A stretch of DNA of 64,000 bases from Lineus longissimus (Eukaryota > Nemertea > Pilidiophora > Heteronemertea > Lineidae). Positions within the stretch are counted from its first letter, which is position 1, and every line of letters starts with the position of its first letter. The stretch is from NCBI RefSeq assembly GCF_910592395.1, contig NC_088321.1:8184001-8248000 (forward strand). The letters run 5' to 3'. The notes under the pieces are model-generated. The model saw nothing but the letters and a program-made list of their open reading frames with translations, made no database searches and had not been told where the DNA came from. Shown piece after piece: positions 35,386-47,824 of the stretch. The translations under genes were made by a program, and so were the position numbers.

Positions 35386-38300
35386 CCTATTCTTGGATAC
35401 TGGTTCCAGGGCGAAGTCTCTTTTGTAATATTCGGGTAATATTTGTGAGTTCCCGTTATATTTTAATGCCATGCTGGTAGCTGGTAAACTGTTTGTACTG
35501 ATCTTGGTTGGGAACTATGGACTTTTCATGATTGAAAGTCATAATGTGCCATGTGAGACTTCTCTGGTGACCTCGTAGATTGTCCATCTTTGTGAAGGTG
35601 GCAGCACCTGTCGGACCATGTGTTATGGGAATTGCTTATTCAATGACAAAGTGAACTTATTTTTGTATTATATTTTATTTTGCAGAAACAAAGTTTTGGA
35701 ACTAACATCCAGTCGTTCTCGTTAGTAATTCCTTCGATTCGTCACAATGAGGGCACTGCACAGCCAAAGAAAAGAAGCAGATATGGTCAAGAAAAAGTTT
35801 CTCAGCTTGAGAACTGGAATGCTATTCATGATGGAATGTTCACTAGTTTCCAAGAGTCGCTTGTTCCTGGTATGAACTGTGGAGCGTGCAGTGTTCGATT
35901 GTTATCCGTGTATCGATGTGATGACTGTTATGTTGGCTTCTTTCTTTGCGGCAGCTGTGTTGAAGAAGTGCATAAACACACATTGTTTCACCAACGATAC
36001 AAATGGCAGGTCAGTGTCTAATACTGTGTTTTGTGACATAATGCAACTTTTTTGCTGCATGTCAGATAACTACGTATTTGTATCGTACATTTCAGTTTCA
36101 GTAATTGTGTTTCGGGACACCAAAAACAATTTAATCAATTCCTTCAGAAATGTATTGTTGTTCTGCCAAATCTCAATGCTTCAGTTTTGCTGAAACAGCT
36201 ATATGGTTGTTACTGTATTATTTTCAAGTTGAGGGCAAAACTGGTCGATCAATAATGCATGTAGGATGTAAATACAATGTATTTAGAAGAGAATAGTTTT
36301 TGCAGTGAAAGAAAAACCCCAACTGGTGATCAAATATCCTTTAGTTGGATTTCATGATGGCCTTACAAAGGAGACGATAAAAAACCAAAAAAGTTTTCAG
36401 GTAAAAAGGGAGGCCATTAAGGCATTTGCCCCCCTTGCTTGGTGAATTTCCATCCCCAGGACAGCAAGTTGTGGAGCGTATAGTGAAAGCCCTGGACGAT
36501 GATTAGTCCATTCATGTATAAATCAATTTGGGTATGCACAGATTTGCTTGGTTGATATATCACCCTCCAATCTGAATCATTTTCTATGCAGGCTCGAACT
36601 TGGAATTCATTTGTACCCAGGGGTAGTTGTGAAAAAGTTGTCCGGAGACATACCCATTCCTGCTCTACAGCATTTATACGGCCCCTGGTCGTTGTTGATG
36701 ATAAAGGTTTGCATTGAAAATTTCTCTCTTAGATACAATCTTAAATACTTGTTGTACCTTAGCTCTTTTATTCCCATTTTTGAAGAAACCAACTTCTTTC
36801 ATTGTTTTCATTAATGCATAATGCTGTTTGTACTGTAGCAACAAGCCTGTGAAGAGAACCAAAAAAGCCTAATGACTGCTTTTAGTTTGTAACTTATTCT
36901 TCCATTCATCTCGACTTATCTCATTTTGTTTCAGGACGATATCATCGATTGAATTTCCGGTTTTGCCTCTGTGAACCAGTCTGTTACCCTGATACGTCAT
37001 CACCTGTGGCCTTCGTCTCCAAAGAAACCATGCATGTGTTTTCATTTCCACTTCATGGATTTGCGGCGGGTAATATATCTTCAAGGAACAATTCCTGTCA
37101 TGGACTTCTGTGAAGCGTTCAAGCACTTATACAGTCCTTATGTTCATTTTGAAGACCCGGTAAGTGGGTTGTATGTCTTTGTCATGAATTTAAAAAAAGA
37201 AAGATTGGTTACACTGAGACTCTAAGACTAAGGCCAGGGAATTAATAAAAACTAAGTGGTCCCCCACTGACAGAAACCAATGTATCGCATTGATATTGTT
37301 TACTTCGAATACATGTATTGTATAGTATCTCAATGTCTCACTGACTCAGAAACGTTGTTGTGCGACCACCCCTAGTTGTTATCTACAGTGTTTATTGTTT
37401 GTCCCTCCAATAAGATTTAATAAAATTGAAATCGCTGCTGTGAAATTTACTATTTTTGCCTGATTGAATTTTGGAGGCTTGGAGCCAAAAGTAATCTTTT
37501 AATTTTAATAAAACGAATCTTTTGTATCCCCCTTTATGGCTTTAAACCAGACTTGGGCGGATGCATATCCAGTGCTGATCTTTATTCAAATTTCTCTAAA
37601 TTCACAGGCAATCCAGAATATCTACAGAGTCCTGATAAATGAAAGCTTCGAGGAATACAGGGCTTTCATATACCAGTGTGACTATCTCCGTGATGTCTGC
37701 CCTGATTTTGGTGATGGAACAGTATGTCCTGCTTGTCCAATGGTAAGACTATCTGATAATCATTATTATTTGATGTCCATTGTGTATATGCACTGTTACT
37801 GCTACTGTGGAGTTGAGGTTGACTCTTCAGCCAACAACGTGGTAATGATTCCAATGGTGGTCCTTTAAAGACTCCATAATGGGGGCATGTTTATTGGTCA
37901 AAGATTGAATATGTTTTGGTGGCCCACCTGAACAAAATTGGCTGCAGACAAAAGATATTCAACAGAAATGACAAGAACTTGACCTGTCCTGGGGTGTCAC
38001 TATGGGCCTTTGCTGACCTTTGCTGATGGGAATTTAGGGTAACAACTTGTTTCTAAGTGTAGGATTGTGATTGCAAGAAGTGTTTATAAAAAATATTGTG
38101 TCTGTTTGACTAAATCATTTTAGTGTCCAATTTTGATAAAGTATGTTTTTGTTTTTTTTTTACTGCAGGAAGATGATTATCCAGTGATAATTTCAATGGA
38201 TGGTAACTTTGGGCTTGTGCGGAAAAAGTCGTCTGGTGTCAGTTTTTCCGAGCCGAAGCATGCGGGTCACTTCTTTTCTAATCAGAGTGAGGTTGATGAG

Positions 38301-39288
38301 TTTGTTCAAAAACATAACGGAAGCATGAAGAAAGCTGGCGACGTAAGATCGTGTTAATCAACCTATTAATTGTCAGCATCATTTTGAATGCCTTAGAAGC
38401 TTATTCTCAATGTATTTGTTCGCACAATGCGCTTTCAAATAAATTACTGGCACTTAATGTTCTGATTTTATCCATTTTCATGATTCCACTTGTTAAATAG
38501 ATTATGAAGTTTGCAGTTTTTTTATGTGCCACATTTATTTTCATTGTGGTTTAAAATTGGCATTTATTGAATGATAACCATTGTTTTCCATTGTACTGTT
38601 ATTGCATTTTTAATCTTCAGGCTTGCAGCAATTTCAAGGGTGGAAATACTTTGAGGACAAATAGTCGATACGAAAAATTGGATGAGACAGCAGTTTTTGG
38701 TTCGGCATGTCGTCATGTAAGTGCCCGTCATTATGTTTAGCCTAAAACATGGAGAGAGGTAACGGTTTGATTTGCTGTTTTCCTCAGTCAATATGACTAA
38801 GATGTGTTGTATCAAAGTGATATTTCAAAAATATTGTCATACATGTGACTGTTCGGAAATGTTTTGCGTTGTGATTTTCAAGTACGGTTTAGCTGAAAGA
38901 GTGTTTGATGTGCAACTATTTTCCCTTTATCTAATTGGCGCATAACCGTAGTGTCACGTATAAATGATCATCCTGCCTTGGAGGAGGAATACTCCCTGGA
39001 GAAAATCACCTCCAAGTGCAGAGCAAACACTGAAGAAGAAGATATTTTGACACCAATCCCTATTGACTGTTCAACCTTTAACCTTTAATAACCCAATCAC
39101 TAAAACTGAAAAATTGCTGCCTGCTGCACACGCTGTGGGTTTGTTTTGTTGCAGATAGTTGCTGTAAGAATTTCAGTAAATATTCAGTTGCAGATCATGC
39201 CCCTGGCATAGGCCTAGTTCTTATCATATTCATAATGATCTAACTAGTTTGGCTGGCATCTATTTCAGTAATCAGTTGCTGCCTTTTT

Positions 39289-39339
39289 AGCTCACCTCTT
39301 AGCAGAGGTGAGCTTATCCCATACCGTGGCGTCCGTCGT

Positions 39340-39389
<50 letters not shown>

Positions 39390-40430
39390 CGTCGTCCGTT
39401 AGCAGGGCACGTTTCGTAACTGTTAGAGCTATTGAGTTGAAACTTGGTACACATGTACCCTTATGTAATGACACCTGGGAGACTAAGTTTCGGTCCGATT
39501 CATTTCATGGTTTGGCCACCAGGGGGCCAAACGTTAAAAGTGAAAATATGCAATATCTCCCTTAATAGTAGTCGGGAAATTTTGAAAAAAATATGGTAGG
39601 TACTTCTAGCAAAGGTGCATCATATATCCTCCAGGTTTTTGATTTGACCTCCTTTTCAAGGTCACACGAGGTCAAATGGTGTAAATTAGCCGTTAGGATG
39701 TAACGATGGCACGTTTCTAAACTGCAATGACTATTGATACCAAATTTGGTACACATTTACCCCTTAGTCAGGTGATCTCAGGGACCAAAGTTTGGTCCAA
39801 TATGATTCACCACTTGACCACCAGGGGGCAAAATCCAAAAACCTTAAAAATGTGATTATTCCTTAACTTCTTGCCCGATTGCCACCAATTTGATATCATG
39901 GGTACATCTAACCACCATACAGTATATGTCACACAGGTTTTTAATTTGACCTTCTTGTCAAGGTCACAGAGGTCAAATGGCGTAAATTCGCCGTCAGGCC
40001 GTAACTATGGCATGTTTCTTAACTGCAATGACTATTGATCACAAATTAAGTACACATGTACCCCTTGGTCAGGTGATCTCAGGTACCGAAGTTTGGTGCG
40101 ATCTGATTTGCCGTTTGGCCTCCAGGGAGGGGGCCAAATCCTAAATTCTTCAAAATGCCATTATTCCTAGTAATGACTTGCCCGATTGGCACCAATTTTA
40201 TATCATAGGTACATCTAATTCTAACATCCATTCAATGTGTCACCCGGGTCTTCTTTGATTTGACCTACTTTTCAAGGTCACAGAGGTCGAATGTACTGTA
40301 AATTGGCCATTTTGGGGAAATTGTAATTGGTTGGACCTACATCAAACCTAACACTACATGACACAAGACCATGCTCTTTATCCATCTTTCCTCCACATGA
40401 GGTGAGCACAATGGCCCTGGCCATTTCATT
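39289..40430 (+). mobile_element. AGCTCACC-family element, copy 1
   Basis: It begins with the hairpin AGCTCACCTCTTAGCAGAGG and ends AGGTGAGCACAATGGCCCTG then GCCATTTCATT, giving imperfect inverted ends (GCTCACCTC). After a (CGT)n tract at 39337-39395 come three internal ~300 bp direct units, each with AACTTGGTACACA-like, CCACCAGGGGGC-like and TCAAGGTCACAGAGGTC-like phrases. It has no coding capacity, and arginine-rich frames over the CGT tract are artefacts. It lies in a KDZ-gene intron. Confidence 0.7.
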
Positions 40431-40533
40431 CTGTATGGTGTTTTGATAAAGCTTTATGAAGATACATCTAGTGGCAGATCAAAAACCCATTCTTCGATAC
40501 AATATTTGGATAAGAATTAGCTTCTTGATTTTT

Positions 40534-40584
40534 AGCTCACCTCTTAGCAGAGGTGAGCTTATCCCATACCGTGGCGTCCGTCGT

Positions 40585-40619
<35 letters not shown>

Positions 40620-41659
40620 CGTCGTCCGTTAGCAGGGCACGTTTCGTAACTGTTAGAGCTATTGAGTTGAAACTTGGTACACATGTACCCTTATGTAATG
40701 ACACCTTGGAGACCAAGTTTCGGTCCGATTCGTTTCATGGTTTGGCCACCAGGGGGCCAAACGTTAAAAGTGAAAATATGCAATATCTCCCTTAATAGTA
40801 GTCGGGAAATTTTGAAAAAAATATGGTAGGTACTTCTAGCAAAGGTGCATCATATATCCTCCGGGTTTTTGATTTGATCTCCTTTTCAAGGTCACAGAGG
40901 TCAAATGGTGTAAATTGGCCGTTAGGATGTAACGATGGCACGTTTCTAAACTGCAATGACTATTGATACCAAATTTGGTACACATTTACCCCTTAGTCAG
41001 GTGATCTCAGGGACCGAAGTTTGGTCCAATATGATTCACCATTTGACCACCAGGGGGCAAAATCGAAAAACCTTAAAAGTGTGATTATTCCTTAACTTCT
41101 TGCTCGATTGCCACCAATTTGATATCATGGGTACATCTAACCACCATACAGTATATGTCACACAGGTTTTTAATTTGACCTTCTTGTCAAGGTCACAGAG
41201 GTCAAATGGCGTAAATTCGCCGTCAGGCCGTAACTATGGCACGTTTCTTAACTGCAATGACTATTGATCACAAATTAAGTACACATGTACCCCTTAGTCA
41301 GGTGATCTTAGGTACCGAAGTTTGGTGCGATCTGATTTGCCGTTTGGCCTCCAGGGAGGTGGCCAAATCCTAAATTCTTCAAAATGCCATTATTCCTAGT
41401 AATGACTTGCCCGATTGGCACCAATTATATATCATAGGTACATCTAATTCTAACAACCATTCAATGTGTCACCCGGGTCTTCTTTGATTTGACCTACTTT
41501 TCAAGGTCACAGAGGTCGAATGTACTGTAAATTGGCCATTTTGGGGAAATTGTAATTGCTTGGACCTACATCAAACCTAACACTACATGACACAATACCA
41601 TGCTCTTTATCCATCTTTCCTCCACATGAGGTGAGCACAATGGCCCTGGCCATTTCATT
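40534..41659 (+). mobile_element. AGCTCACC-family element, copy 2
   Basis: About 97 percent identical to copy 1 and 103 bases downstream in the same intron and orientation. It differs mainly in the length of the (CGT)n tract and scattered substitutions. The high identity suggests a recent local duplication or twin insertions. Confidence 0.7.
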
Positions 41660-43389
41660 AAGGTTTGCATGCAAATTATATCAACTCTTTAACTTGGAAT
41701 CAAAAGGTGTTCCCATCACAGGCTAGAGATGGTTGGATCAGCCTGCATTCATGTTAGTTTGACAATTTCCTACCCTAATAATAATCATTGTCCTTTTCAG
41801 CGTTCAGATTCTGGTAGTCTTTTAGATAGGTTGAAGCTGGCAATTCTTATATTTCACTGCTATGGCCACAAGTTACCTTGTAAGGTAGGTTGTTTCACAA
41901 AGTATATTTTTTTGGAAAGTGATCATCCTTGGTCACTCAGTATATGGAAAATAATCCTGGTTGGTTGCGTAATATTTCGCATGTATCATAACAAACACAC
42001 GCTCCACTGTATTTGCATTTGGTTTTGGAAGGAGTAAGTCAAGTGACATCACCCTAGCTGTGTTGTTTCAGAGTTTATCATTCTTTTACATGTGCAGACT
42101 GATTACTGAATGGGCTTTGGATCAACACCTTCAACTGACACTGCTCTTTGATTTCTTTATAGGTTAGGTACAGTCCTCGGCGAGTTGTTGGTGTTGGGTT
42201 AACAGACGGTGAGACACTGGAATGTCTGTGGTCCTTTTTGCGGAGTTTCTCAAAGATAACGAAAGAAATGACCCCCAGTCACAGGATAGATGTTCTTAAT
42301 GATGCTATGATCTATTACACAAACAAGAAGGTCTCAAAGATCGGTATGTTTTAAACAGTTACACAGAGTGGTATTCAGGTGGCGTTGATGGCATTTAGCC
42401 TCAATTAGAATGGGAACTTTTAGGCTGTTTTGTGGTCAGGCTATATCTAATTGGATGCATAACTGTTGACCTTTAGCTTAGCTGATAGTATAAACTTCTT
42501 CTTGGCACTGACAAGACAAAGTAATGTGCTTATCCTTCTTCATGTAGCAGTATTCAATCACTTTTCAATTGCACTGTTGAGTACTTGATTCCTCAAAATG
42601 AAAATTTGTGGTGTTCTTTGTATCCTTCTGAATACCCAAAAATATCTGTGATCTACCATCAGGTACTACAAGGATGTTATTGAAATTCAAAGTATGTGCT
42701 TGGAATATATCTGTTATAATTTCCAGGTCCGTATCTGGCGTCAAAGCTGACGAAAGCTGAGGATGTAATGTCAACAACAAAAAAGGAATTGAAAGCTCTC
42801 CTTGAAGGTATGTGCATTTCTCTCTTATTCCAGCAGCTGCAACACACTAAACACCAGTGGCAGCATATTACAAGCCTGACTCCTTAGATCAGTTCTCAGC
42901 AGTCAGTCATCTGGGGATAATTCAAGCTTGGCATCAGTGAAACATGTAAAAGTTGATAAAGAGGGTCAAAGCATCTTTTCTCATCCCTGGCAGTCTAATC
43001 ATTCATGTCTGTTCAAGTTTAGACTTTGTGTTGTGTTTGTGGATCATTATGATCAACCAAAGATAACATTCAGTAATAGAGAATTTCCTTTTTCCTGGGC
43101 TTACATCTGAAGCCTTGTTTTTGCCGATGCAGTGATATGCATGCTGATGCAAATTTCATTTTATTTGAGTAACCGTGAGTATTTACCAAGTGCATGCCAT
43201 TACACAATCCAAACACATTGAAGCACATTTTCACAAATAGTAACGGCATGTCTGTGCACTTATTTTGTTCCAATAACAGTGTATCCTTATCTCTTTTAGT
43301 GTCAGAAAGTCAGGTAGAACTCTGGCTTGCAGAGGCACAGATTCCTGCTAGTTGTCAGCGACTGAGACGAGGTAAGACCCATTATTAAT

Positions 43390-44600
43390 ATCATTATAGG
43401 CCCCAGATCCCGTCTGGGGACTATATTGATATCACTGGAATTCTCGAAACTGTTATTTTCTTCCACCAAATTAACACATTTATTGCGGTAGTCCAGCAAA
43501 ACGGCTAAATAAACCAGAAATCAATCACCCTTACACCACCAAACCCAATTCCATCTATGGACTATCGCAAAAGTATTTTAAAAATCCTGAGTATTTCGAT
43601 ATTTTTGAAGCATTTTTTGCTGAGATATGATACCGTCTTCTCCCAACATGCCGAAGCCGCGATTCAATCTGACATGCGCTGTGACATGCGCAGAGGCGAG
43701 ACGCTGATACATTAGCATAAGCTCCGCCCCGTCATAATGACGTCATTATTCTCCATCTCAGGAGTTGGTCGAGCGATGGGGCGATGGAGGTATTATAAAG
43801 AAACCCAATTCGATTCATGGACTATCGCATTTTCAAAACTCAGAATATTTCGATGCTTTAGATGCGTTTTTATGACTCCAGCTCCTCCCTCTGGGAGCTG
43901 GAGTCAGTATTGTTTTCGCTCAGGTGTCTCGTACAATCACGTGACCTCTCCAACACTCGATAATGCACTCTTTTCGTCCACGTTTTAGGCCAATCTTCGG
44001 CATGAACATGAAATCTAATAAGCGCAGTACTTAAATCAGATGTTTCTCTCGCCTTGAAAACATTCCTGGGTAAAATCCATTGAGATTAGCCGAGTTAATC
44101 TACTTTTACCGTGCTTAAAATCTCTGCCGCTGAATTCTATAAATAGGAACTATTAACATCGCGGCAGTGTGGTTCCCATTGTGCGCCCTCCCACTTCACA
44201 CCACGTCAGGAAGTTTTACGGAGAGGGAGGGCGTGCGGTAAGAAGAATGACCAAAATGACGTCACGTTTTCCTGGCAATGCCTCTTGCCAGACCAGTCAA
44301 GCATTGGGAAAGCATCTTTAATTCAGACAACGTTAGAACTAGAAAAACGAATAATTTGCAAAAGTAAAAGCAGATTTCACCACTAACCAGTCAAATCGGA
44401 ATACGACGGCGCAAAATGTTCTCGCTTTCCTCCTGCTTCCTCCTCGCTTTCCTCCTTTGACTACAGTCGAGTTTGTTACTCGGTTTCTACTCGGTTGACA
44501 TGACGACTACCTGGGGACTATCAAATTTGCTACCAGCAAATTTCGGAATTCTAGTTATCATCATCATCATCATCATTATTATTAGGAAATAGCATCAGTG
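43390..44600. repeat. intron-resident repeat with internal duplications and an (ATC)n tail
   Basis: CTGGGGACTAT with a downstream GGAATTCT occurs near 43417-43443 and again near 44512-44551. AACCCAATTC..ATTCATGGAC-type phrases occur at 43546 and 43803. A strong hairpin CCAGCTCCTCCCTCTGGGAG sits near 43879. The right end runs into (ATC)n at 44558-44575. It is probably a LINE- or SINE-related insertion in the KDZ gene. Confidence 0.45.
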
Positions 44601-46024
44601 GGCCAGTAAAAAGTTAGGTGGAGTCCGGTGCATAAGTTTGGTTGCAATTTGCCCTTTTGCCATAGTATGACATTTTGTCAATTATTTTGTAGCTCCAGTT
44701 GCTCACTGGTATCAACAAGGCCAAACAACCAAGGATGAGATATTTCAAAGCAAAAGGTCATCAGATTAAAAGTCAGTCCATTGGCAAACTGGCATCCACC
44801 GAGATGAACTACCAAGTGTGGTGGAAATTGGTTTCGTAATTCAAAACTTGCAAAACCGTTACCTCTGCAAATATACTTAAATTTCAGATCTGTCCAGCAA
44901 GGCCAGTATCTTACATTCTGTCAACAAACACAGTGTTGAGAGGGCTGCATCTCGAAATGGTAAAGAAATAATTATGCCGGTACGTAGAAACATTCATTTA
45001 ACCTTTTTGTTGGCTCACCAGTTGATGAGGCGATAAACTAGTGCATTGTCTGTTTTCTTTATCTTATATCATAAACAGTGGCAAGTTTGCAGTGAATCGC
45101 TTCCATTCTGAATGTTGTAATGAACCCAAAGACCAGATGACCTTTGACTGGAAATCTAATTTCAAATATGGCACTCTTGGTGTTATTTTTCATTGTTAGC
45201 TTTGGACCCCATGTTGAATTCCTGGTCCTGAGTGATGAAAATTCAGCTGGTTCAATTTTGGCTTTCATTTCAATGTCCATTCTTCAATCTATAGATGAAT
45301 TTATAGAATTGATCTCAAATCCTTCATCCCCTCACATTACAGATGGCCAGGCTATTGCAATTAAACTGCAGAAAAACATCAACAGAACCAATCGGCATAT
45401 TAAGAAGATGTTGGAAATCTTCAACACAAAGGACATGGATGAGAGTTTACCAGAGTCACTTGTTTACGAAGATGCGTTGAAGGGACATTACTTAGGCAGG
45501 AAGAAGCACCAATTGTAGGTCCTAATGATAGTGTGCCATTCTACCTTAAAGAACAAGCTGTTGACTTGTTTTGCCACCACTCCCGAGTTTTTGAGGAATG
45601 GTGCTTGTTGTTGGAGAAGATGGTCAATGTTGACCGCGTCTTTCGGAAGCAACAACAAGTTTTGTTGGCCTGTGCAACATCGGACTATCTCTCACAGGGC
45701 CAGATGGAAATGGTAGTTGCTAAGGCAATTTCTAAAGAAGAACTTCACAATGAATTCTATGAGGCATGCAAGGGCAATGTGGAATTGCCATTTCCTGGGC
45801 AGACATTTATTGCATCTGTCATTAACAATCATCAAAGCATCACCACTAGTGAACTTGGCCTTCCTGAGGAAGAGGTCAGTGACTTCCTTGAAAGGGTGCA
45901 GTGTTTGGGGGAAGAGCAGGAGCAGCATGGTGATGATGGGGACGATCATGAGATAGAAGAGGGATTAACTGCAGTTCAGGAGAGTGATTATTTGGATCTG
46001 ATTGATTGTAGCTACAATTTTTGA

Positions 46025-46533
46025 GGTCTTCATGTTTAAGGTAAAAAAAAAATGTATATAAGGTAAAATGGGGTATTTGCAGCCCAGGTCTAATTGTAGC
46101 CCCCTGGCAATGTTTTTGATTCATATTCCGGTAACCGTGGAATAATTCAGCCAACCCAAGCATGGATATGAAAGAGGTGGCTCTTGAGTATCACAACATA
46201 ATTAGTTTTGAATTATGCAACATGTTATGTAAGAGCTTTGGCTATAAGAAGTAAACAAATCGGACACATGCACAAAAAAAGTTGGGATCGAACTTTTTAC
46301 AGGTCTGAATTTTCCACACTTACAGAGCATTGATGTATTTGAAACTTGGTTCAGGTGATCAGTATTGAGTGTGGAGAATGTTGTATGCGGCATTTATTGT
46401 CATTATTACAGGTAAATTTTCAGAGACACTTCTGACCAAGGTGTATTTGTAGCCCTTTGGTTCGGGGTATTTGTAGCCCCATATAAATAGCTCAATATAT
46501 CCTGTCATAAATCATGAAAATGCTAGGTTTTTT
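46025..46533. other. 3' flank of the KDZ gene
   Basis: It starts with an A-run at 46044. The phrase GGGGTATTTG(C/T)AG CCC recurs at about 46071 and 46466. No polyadenylation signal is obvious, and no gene is seen. Confidence 0.35.
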
Positions 46534-47229
46534 GGCTCACCTGTGAGCCTTTACCATCACGCAGCGTCCGTCGTCGTCGTCCGTCGTCCGTCGTCGTTAG
46601 ACATGGGTGGCACGTTTTGTTACCGCCAAAGCCACTGAACTGAAACTTAGTACACATGTACCCCTTGGTGACCACTACTCAGAGACCAAAACGCGGTCTC
46701 ATATGTTTCACGGTTTGGCCACCAGGGGGCTAAAGGTAAAAAATGAAGAAATGCGTTTTCTCCCTTATTACTGGTACGAAAAATTTGAAAAAAATATGGT
46801 AGGTACTTCTACTAATGGGACATCACATATCCACCGGGTTTTTGATTTGACCTAATTTTCAAGGTAAGATAGGTCAAAGTTCGCCGACGGCACCGCTGTT
46901 AGTCAATGGTGGCACGTTTTGTAACCGCTGAGGCTATTGAACTCAAACTTGGTACATATATACCTTTGGGTGACCTTTACTCAGAGACTGAATCGTGGCG
47001 TCATACGATTTACGGTTTGGCCAATAGGGGGCCAAAAGTCAACAACTGATTACCACACCAAATTAGACCTTGTATTTACAAATGCACATAATGTGCACCA
47101 TACAGGGATCATTGACAATTGCTGGTCTGACCATAAAATGATATATACAGCTTTACCAATGTCAGAATCACTGACTCCATAGCCTCCCCTTCGACACAGG
47201 TGAGCACATGGTCCCTGGACCATTTCATT
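46534..47229 (+). mobile_element. AGCTCACC-family element, shorter divergent copy 3
   Basis: It starts GGCTCACCTGTGAGCC and ends CACAGGTGAGCACATGGTCC then CTGGACCATTTCATTT, clearly the same family as the 39-41 kb copies. It contains CCACCAGGGGGC at 46719-46730. Its third unit is replaced by a fragment of LINE endonuclease (47041-47180). Confidence 0.65.
47041..47180 (+). pseudogene. fragment of a LINE apurinic-type endonuclease, captured inside a DNA element
   Basis: The plus frame reads DYHTKLDLVFTNAHNVHHTG followed by IIDNCWSDHKMIYTALPM. LDLVFTN, then about 15 residues, then SDHK.IY is the C-terminal signature of exonuclease-endonuclease-phosphatase domains in CR1/L2/Jockey-type LINEs, with the SDH histidine catalytic. 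It is about 40 residues long, has no reverse transcriptase next to it, and is bounded on both sides by AGCTCACC-family sequence. Confidence 0.6.
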
Positions 47230-47824
47230 TATTTTTATACCCGAATTATATTATTTGATCATAAATTTATCCAAATTAGATACAATGTTAAACCTTCATG
47301 TATCAGCAATGATACATTTGAGATTCCATACTAGTTAATCTGAATTTTTTTCGAAATAATGTTGATATTTTCAAAGTTACTGGTGTCTCTAGTTAAAGCC
47401 ACACCATTGACTAGATAGCAGCATTTCTCATGGTACATGTACATTGTATTACGATTTAGTGGTGCCAGCTATAATTGGGGTTGATACATGACTCATAACT
47501 GAAACTAAAGTTTTTAATGGCGCACGACAAGACCGTCAGCCAATTCAGAATGTCACAAGCTGTTGTCTGACACAAGGTGTAATGTACAACAGAGATGATA
47601 AATAGAACTTTTACCCCAGTTTAAAATCAGTCTGATTTGAGACGATTAAAAATTTTTAGTAAATGATTGCATCAAAAAATCACCTACGTGTTCAACAAAT
47701 ATTGATTTATTTCAGCAAAATCTCGTCGTCAACCTAGATTTTGATAATATTGAAAGCTTAAAATGTATAAGTAAAAAGTATAAATGGCAACTGAATAATT
47801 GATTGATTCCTCCCTTTCCTATAG
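47230..47824. other. no gene seen; likely 5' region or intron of the kinase-like gene
   Basis: AT-rich sequence without a supported exon. The first visible exon of the next gene begins at 47825, so its true start is upstream of this point or lost. Confidence 0.35.

Larger units (their letters stand above)
33842..46024 (+). pseudogene. KDZ-superfamily transposase gene with CxC2-type cysteine cluster, about 15 exons, several frame breaks
   Basis: KDZ (Kyakuja/Dileera/Zisupton) proteins are DDE transposases with an upstream cysteine cluster. Exons by GT-AG: 33842-34026 (MAKENKRLCFYPRRRK start), an uncertain one near 34200, 35686-36009, 36592-36706, 36935-37159, 37608-37742, 38169-38342, 38621-38716, 41801-41884, 42163-42343, 42727-42807, 43300-43371, 44693-44756, 44888-44989, 45343-46024. 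Exon 3 holds the zinc cluster (CGACSVRLLSVYRCDDC, FFLCGSC). GRYHRLNFRFCLC follows. The first catalytic Asp is in SMDGNFGL (exon 38169). FHCYGH lies at 41801-41884, and the Glu is in LTDGETLECLWSFLRSF (42163). The C-terminal helices end in an acidic tail. Frame breaks appear near 33890, 36975, 44888 and 45490, so it is decayed or the assembly has indels. Introns carry two AGCTCACC-family elements. Confidence 0.75.

Noticed and set aside
35239-35439. Open frame with SVGRSVGQSVGRSVGR
   Set aside because: It comes from the GGTC microsatellite in the right arm of the MITE.
39292-39565. Arginine-rich open frames on both strands
   Set aside because: They are translations of the (CGT)n microsatellite inside a non-coding repeat; the same happens at 40553-40795.
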